The notes under the pieces are model-generated. The model made no database searches and had not been told where the DNA came from. It saw nothing but the letters and a program-made list of their open reading frames with translations. This document shows positions 19,815 through 22,602 of a stretch of DNA of 22,602 nucleotides, one piece after another (position 1 is the first letter of the stretch; every line of letters starts with the position of its first letter). The stretch is from a virus. Where the stretch lies: IMG/VR virus record IMGVR_UViG_3300027733_000218, positions 1 through 22,602 of that record. One strand, written 5' to 3'. The position numbers and the translations under genes were made by a program.

Positions 19815-20789
19815 TTAAGTTGTCAATAAGCCCTGTAGGAAGCTGTTAGAAGCTGTCAAGTTACCAGCCCAACCGTAGAGCTTCACGATTGCGTCTTGGT
19901 TGATTGACTGACGCTCACCACCGATAGGTACAAAGTTACGCTCTTTGTGTGGACGGAGAAAAATGTAGTTAGTGTTCAACATATACATATATGTAGCTGT
20001 TTCTTGTGAACCATAACCACCACCAAGTACCACATCAGCAGATGTACCGCCACCGTAAAACTTCAATGAAGCGAAACCAGCAGCGCCTGACTCTTCAGCA
20101 GCAATACGCTGAATAGACTGCAATGCGCCTACATAGTACTGATACATTGTGTTACCAGCAACAATCAAGTCAGCTTTGTCTGTACCACGAATCTGCTTGA
20201 TAGCAGCAGTAGTCATAGAAGCCAAAATGTTTGCAGATGTAGCACCAGTAGTAATTTGGTTCTGCCAGAAAGTCCAAGTAGCACGGTTAATACCACCGTA
20301 AGTGCCTGAAGTTGGAACAGCAGCAACAGCAGCGCCCAAACCATCTAAGTTCTTACCGCCATTACCTGTACCGTCACCATAAAGGTCACCAGAAATACGG
20401 TTAAGCAAACGAGCTTCAGAAACTTGCATACGACCATCTAACAAGTCGATGATTGCTTCTTTGCTGCTGTTTTGCAACATTTCTAAACCACTCATTGTTA
20501 CGCTATCTGCGTACTGAGCGATTTTGAACTGAGCAGCAGAGATAGGGCTATCTGGAGCAATGTTTAATACTTCATATCCGCTATAAGAATTAGCGTTGTT
20601 GGTTGTTGCATCGTCATACATAATCTCTTCCAAGATTACATTACCACCTGAGAATGGGCGGACATTGCCCTTCTGTTGGAGGCGCTGAAGAATTGCGTTG
20701 TTTTGTGTTAAGTTATCTGCCAATTCACCGCTACGACTTTGAATAGTAGTTGCGATAATATCGGTGATTGCTGAGTTAGCAAATGCCAT
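19815..20789 (-). CDS. Major capsid protein
   Basis: A 324-residue protein starting MAFANSAITDIIATTIQS. It belongs to a major-capsid group of podophages, presumably HK97-fold: TTIQSRSGELADNLTQNNAI, FSGGNVILEEIMYDD, VTMSGLEMLQNSSKEAIIDL, NRISGDLYGDGTGNGGKNLD and a KERNFVPIGGERQSINQDA stretch near the end. The scaffold gene upstream and decoration gene downstream agree. No protease is visible, so maturation without cleavage is likely. Highest expression is expected; this and the next gene sit between two hairpins. The start has an AAAGGAA ribosome site. Confidence 0.9.
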   Translation of the reverse strand: MAFANSAITDIIATTIQSRSGELADNLTQNNAILQRLQQKGNVRPFSGGNVILEEIMYDDATTNNANSYSGYEVLNIAPDSPISAAQFKIAQYADSVTMSGLEMLQNSSKEAIIDLLDGRMQVSEARLLNRISGDLYGDGTGNGGKNLDGLGAAVAAVPTSGTYGGINRATWTFWQNQITTGATSANILASMTTAAIKQIRGTDKADLIVAGNTMYQYYVGALQSIQRIAAEESGAAGFASLKFYGGGTSADVVLGGGYGSQETATYMYMLNTNYIFLRPHKERNFVPIGGERQSINQDAIVKLYGWAGNLTASNSFLQGLLTT

Positions 20790-20801
20790 GATATTTCCTT
20801 T

Positions 20802-20824
20802 AAAAAAAATGTGCCAAAATTGGC
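20802..20824 (-). terminator. Weak terminator-like element between scaffold and capsid genes
   Basis: On the minus strand GCCA/TGGC (20824-20821 with 20816-20813) forms a 4-bp stem with a 4-base loop, followed shortly by eight Ts (complement of 20802-20809). It is weak and stands just before the capsid ribosome site, so it may pause rather than stop transcription. Confidence 0.3.
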
Positions 20825-20827
20825 TAG

Positions 20828-21865
20828 TTAAACCCTGCGGCTCATTGCTTCACCTAATTGGTCAGCAATAATAGACCGCCTATCCTTTTTATCGCCAGGT
20901 TCAATCACTCTTCCGCTAGGAGTAACGGATTTCGGACTTACTGCTGCCGCCTTCGCTTTCGCTACTTGCTGTGCTTTGATTGTTGATTGCTTGGCTGTAT
21001 TAAGGAGTCGTTCCTGTTCCAATTCCCAAACATCATCATTCATACGCACAGCTTTCTTGTAAGCTGTTTCTAGGTCTTGGGCTTTCCCTAGCTCAAGTAG
21101 TTGAGCCATTTCTTCCCTTACCACATCAAAGTGTGGATACTTCTCCACATCACTTCTGTACTTCTCAATTTCACTCATTAAGCGTTGGTTTTCCTCTTGG
21201 GCAAACCGACCTTTAATGCTTGAAACTTCTTGATTAACCATGTTTAGCTGGTTCATCAGTTGTTGCGTGTATGGGTCAAACTGTTGCATCTGACCATTAC
21301 CATTTAATTGTACGCCATATTCTTGTGCAAGTCTTTGAAAGATTTGGACTTTCTGCTCCATCGGTGCATGGGTCAAAATCTGGTCTGCTCTTGCTAAATT
21401 AGAAATATATTGTTCAGGCTTAATTCCACGCTTTTGCAAGTCTTGGGTGTAAGGCCCAACAGCTTCTTCGTAAGCCTTTGCTCTATCAGCTTCAGCTTTG
21501 TAAGTGCTTACGCCTTTCTTGTATTCTGACTCACGCTGGTTGGCATATTCGGCAAACTTATTAAAATCTTCTTTGCTAATTTGTTCGCCTTTTTCCATTT
21601 TGTCCCAAATCTGGACATACTCTTTCTTCCATGTAGAAGGGCGTGTTATAGGCTTTTCCTGCGGTTCTTCATCCGACTCCGTAGGTTCATCAGCTTGAAA
21701 ACTCTCGGCAGGTTCTTCTCTATCTTCAGAGCGTACTTCCTCTTTGTCGGACTCCTGGGGTAGGTCATCTTCCAAAACCGCTTCCGCTTCCAAGGGTTCT
21801 TGCTCATCTGCTGACTCCATTGCTTGTTCTAGTAACGCTCTGCGGTCTAATTGTTCTTCACTCAT
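20828..21865 (-). CDS. Scaffolding protein
   Basis: A 345-residue protein with the usual layout of podophage scaffolds. The N-terminal 75 residues are extremely acidic (EPLEAEAVLEDDLPQESDKE and so on), the middle is helical and Gln-rich (EYGVQLNGNGQMQQFDPYT, then QQLMNQLNMVNQEV), and the C-terminus is basic (AKAKAAAVSPKS, ending GDKKDRRSIIADQLGEAMSRRV), able to bind the capsid protein during assembly. It lies directly before the major capsid gene. There is no protease motif, so it should leave the head intact or be cut by a factor not seen here. The ribosome site AGGAAA precedes the ATG at 21865. Confidence 0.8.
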   Translation of the reverse strand: MSEEQLDRRALLEQAMESADEQEPLEAEAVLEDDLPQESDKEEVRSEDREEPAESFQADEPTESDEEPQEKPITRPSTWKKEYVQIWDKMEKGEQISKEDFNKFAEYANQRESEYKKGVSTYKAEADRAKAYEEAVGPYTQDLQKRGIKPEQYISNLARADQILTHAPMEQKVQIFQRLAQEYGVQLNGNGQMQQFDPYTQQLMNQLNMVNQEVSSIKGRFAQEENQRLMSEIEKYRSDVEKYPHFDVVREEMAQLLELGKAQDLETAYKKAVRMNDDVWELEQERLLNTAKQSTIKAQQVAKAKAAAVSPKSVTPSGRVIEPGDKKDRRSIIADQLGEAMSRRV

Positions 21866-21873
21866 GGTTTTTC

Positions 21874-22251
21874 CTATCTATAGTTAAGTTTTGCATAAGC
21901 CAGTTCCGCAATTTGACGCTTTCTTGCTTCTTGGGACTTTGTGCTAATTTGTGTTTCAGGGCGCTGCATTGGTACATCATTGCCTAATTCAACACATCCA
22001 TTACGCTTTAAGTTTTCTCTGTGTTTAGAGCGACTATCAATCCATGAGCCATCAGCCATGCTTATGTGGCCTTCAATGTCTGAAATAACTGTAGGAGCAG
22101 CCCTAGACTTCATAGCTACTTTATCTTGCCAAGAAGCCTTTGCTGCCTCTTCACCAATAGTAGGTGTCCACCATTCTAAAAAGAACTCTTCATCGGTCTT
22201 TTTAGCTTCTACATGATTACCTTCGGAATAACCGCATTTAGGGCAAATCAT
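21874..22251 (-). CDS. Zinc-ribbon-like conserved phage protein
   Basis: A 125-residue protein from the ATG at 22251; a GTG one codon upstream (22254) is an alternative. The N-terminal MICPKCGYSEG has a CxxC knuckle. The middle has VISDIEGHISMADGSWIDSR and SKHRENLKRNGCVELGND, a block I know from small proteins coded between portal and scaffold in podophages and prophages. Its function is not established; the two Cys and His/Cys in the second block could form a zinc site. It overlaps the glycosyltransferase stop by one base (TGATG), with AGGAGA upstream. Confidence 0.7.
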   Translation of the reverse strand: MICPKCGYSEGNHVEAKKTDEEFFLEWWTPTIGEEAAKASWQDKVAMKSRAAPTVISDIEGHISMADGSWIDSRSKHRENLKRNGCVELGNDVPMQRPETQISTKSQEARKRQIAELAYAKLNYR

Positions 22252-22602
22252 CACATTCTCCTTATTAAGTCTGGTACTTGGTTGTATTCTTCTTGACGCA
22301 GTGCAATAACTGAGTCATACCATTTGGCATTTTTCCAACGCCAACAGATGTACTCTTCTTTTGGTAGTAAAACAATCGTTTTAACGCCCAATGCGCCTGC
22401 AAGGTGAGCTGTTCCTGTATCAACTGTCACAATGCCTTTCATCGCCTTCATGTGGCTTGCTGTGATGTTCCAATTCGTTTTCCAACCATCATCAGGCAAA
22501 GGGTGAAAAAAGCCATCATGCTCTGGAGACAAGGAATAGCAGTTATCCCCTACTAATTCATACATTTTGTGGTCAGAAATAGACTTAATATGAAAGAGAA
22601 TG
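22251..22602 (-). CDS. Glycosyltransferase (GT9/TPR-GT-like), C-terminal part, cut by right edge
   Basis: The frame is open to the window edge; an internal ATG at 22565 is not needed as a start. The visible 116 residues are the end of a GT-B glycosyltransferase like the C-terminal domain of TPR-containing GT9 proteins: GIVTVDTGTAHLAGALGVKT, LLPKEEYICWRW and WYDSVIALRQ. VDTGTAHLAGALG is the nucleotide-sugar-binding loop of this group. It is the first gene visible in the head operon. Such genes are usually bacterial, for LPS or protein glycosylation; in a phage this could modify host surface or virion. Substrate unknown. The N-terminal domain and start are outside the window. Confidence 0.75.
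   Translation of the reverse strand, partial: ILFHIKSISDHKMYELVGDNCYSLSPEHDGFFHPLPDDGWKTNWNITASHMKAMKGIVTVDTGTAHLAGALGVKTIVLLPKEEYICWRWKNAKWYDSVIALRQEEYNQVPDLIRRM

Noticed and set aside
1-22602. CRISPR arrays, insertion sequences or integrase
   Set aside because: No regularly spaced repeats, transposase motifs or site-specific recombinase residues seen; the only mobile gene is the HNH endonuclease.

Overview
The window is part of the genome of a tailed phage (or prophage) of a Gram-negative bacterium. The genome is AT-rich, with tightly packed genes joined by ATGA, GTGA and TAATG stop/start overlaps. A short-tailed (podovirus) particle is the best reading. The structural block runs zinc-ribbon protein, scaffold, major capsid, decoration-like protein, adaptor, nozzle, three internal/ejection-type proteins, fibre proteins, lysis. 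No tape measure, sheath or tail-tube gene lies between. A Gram-negative host is implied by a two-component spanin (Rz with Rz1 nested inside it). The host genus cannot be read from the sequence; an AT-rich freshwater proteobacterium is only a guess. No integrase, terminase or portal is in view. Terminase and portal probably lie beyond the right edge, upstream of the head genes.

Layout. (1) 1-3185, minus strand: a Cro/YdaS-like regulator, a GC-rich non-coding stretch that may be a structured RNA, a small exported protein, a stand-alone replication-protein C-terminal domain, several small conserved phage proteins, a Mom-like DNA-modification enzyme, a PD-(D/E)XK nuclease, and a gene cut by the left edge. 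(2) 3186-3295: a divergent control region with a good sigma70-type promoter and a palindromic operator candidate. (3) 3296-6207, plus strand: a recombination operon (small protein, ERF-type annealing protein, SSB-like protein, small protein, PD-(D/E)XK exonuclease). A 447-base gene-free stretch follows, with a GC-rich folded island, a very AT-rich part and a switch-like hairpin, then three small genes. (4) 6285-6779, plus strand: a free-standing HNH-AP2 endonuclease, converging on the lysis genes. (5) 6766-22602, minus strand: the late operon, transcribed right to left from a glycosyltransferase cut by the right edge through head, tail, ejection, fibre and lysis genes. It probably ends at a terminator that now lies beyond the HNH gene.

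How the parts fit. The plus-strand operon supplies strand exchange and annealing for phage replication, under control of the divergent Cro-like protein. The left minus-strand operon adds DNA metabolism and protection. The late operon builds and releases the virion: head assembly, short tail and DNA ejection, several small receptor-binding candidates, then holin candidates, i-spanin, o-spanin and a GH108 endolysin.

Several genes are very short or nested and were found by reading the gaps: the nested Rz1 (7325-7498), a 51-residue XkdW-like protein (9836-9991), and small genes at 1636-1782, 5807-5971, 8082-8261 and 15986-16069. The least explained parts are the two GC-rich intergenic islands (about 2740-2900 and 5137-5280). 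They share several short sequence words and carry predicted secondary structure.
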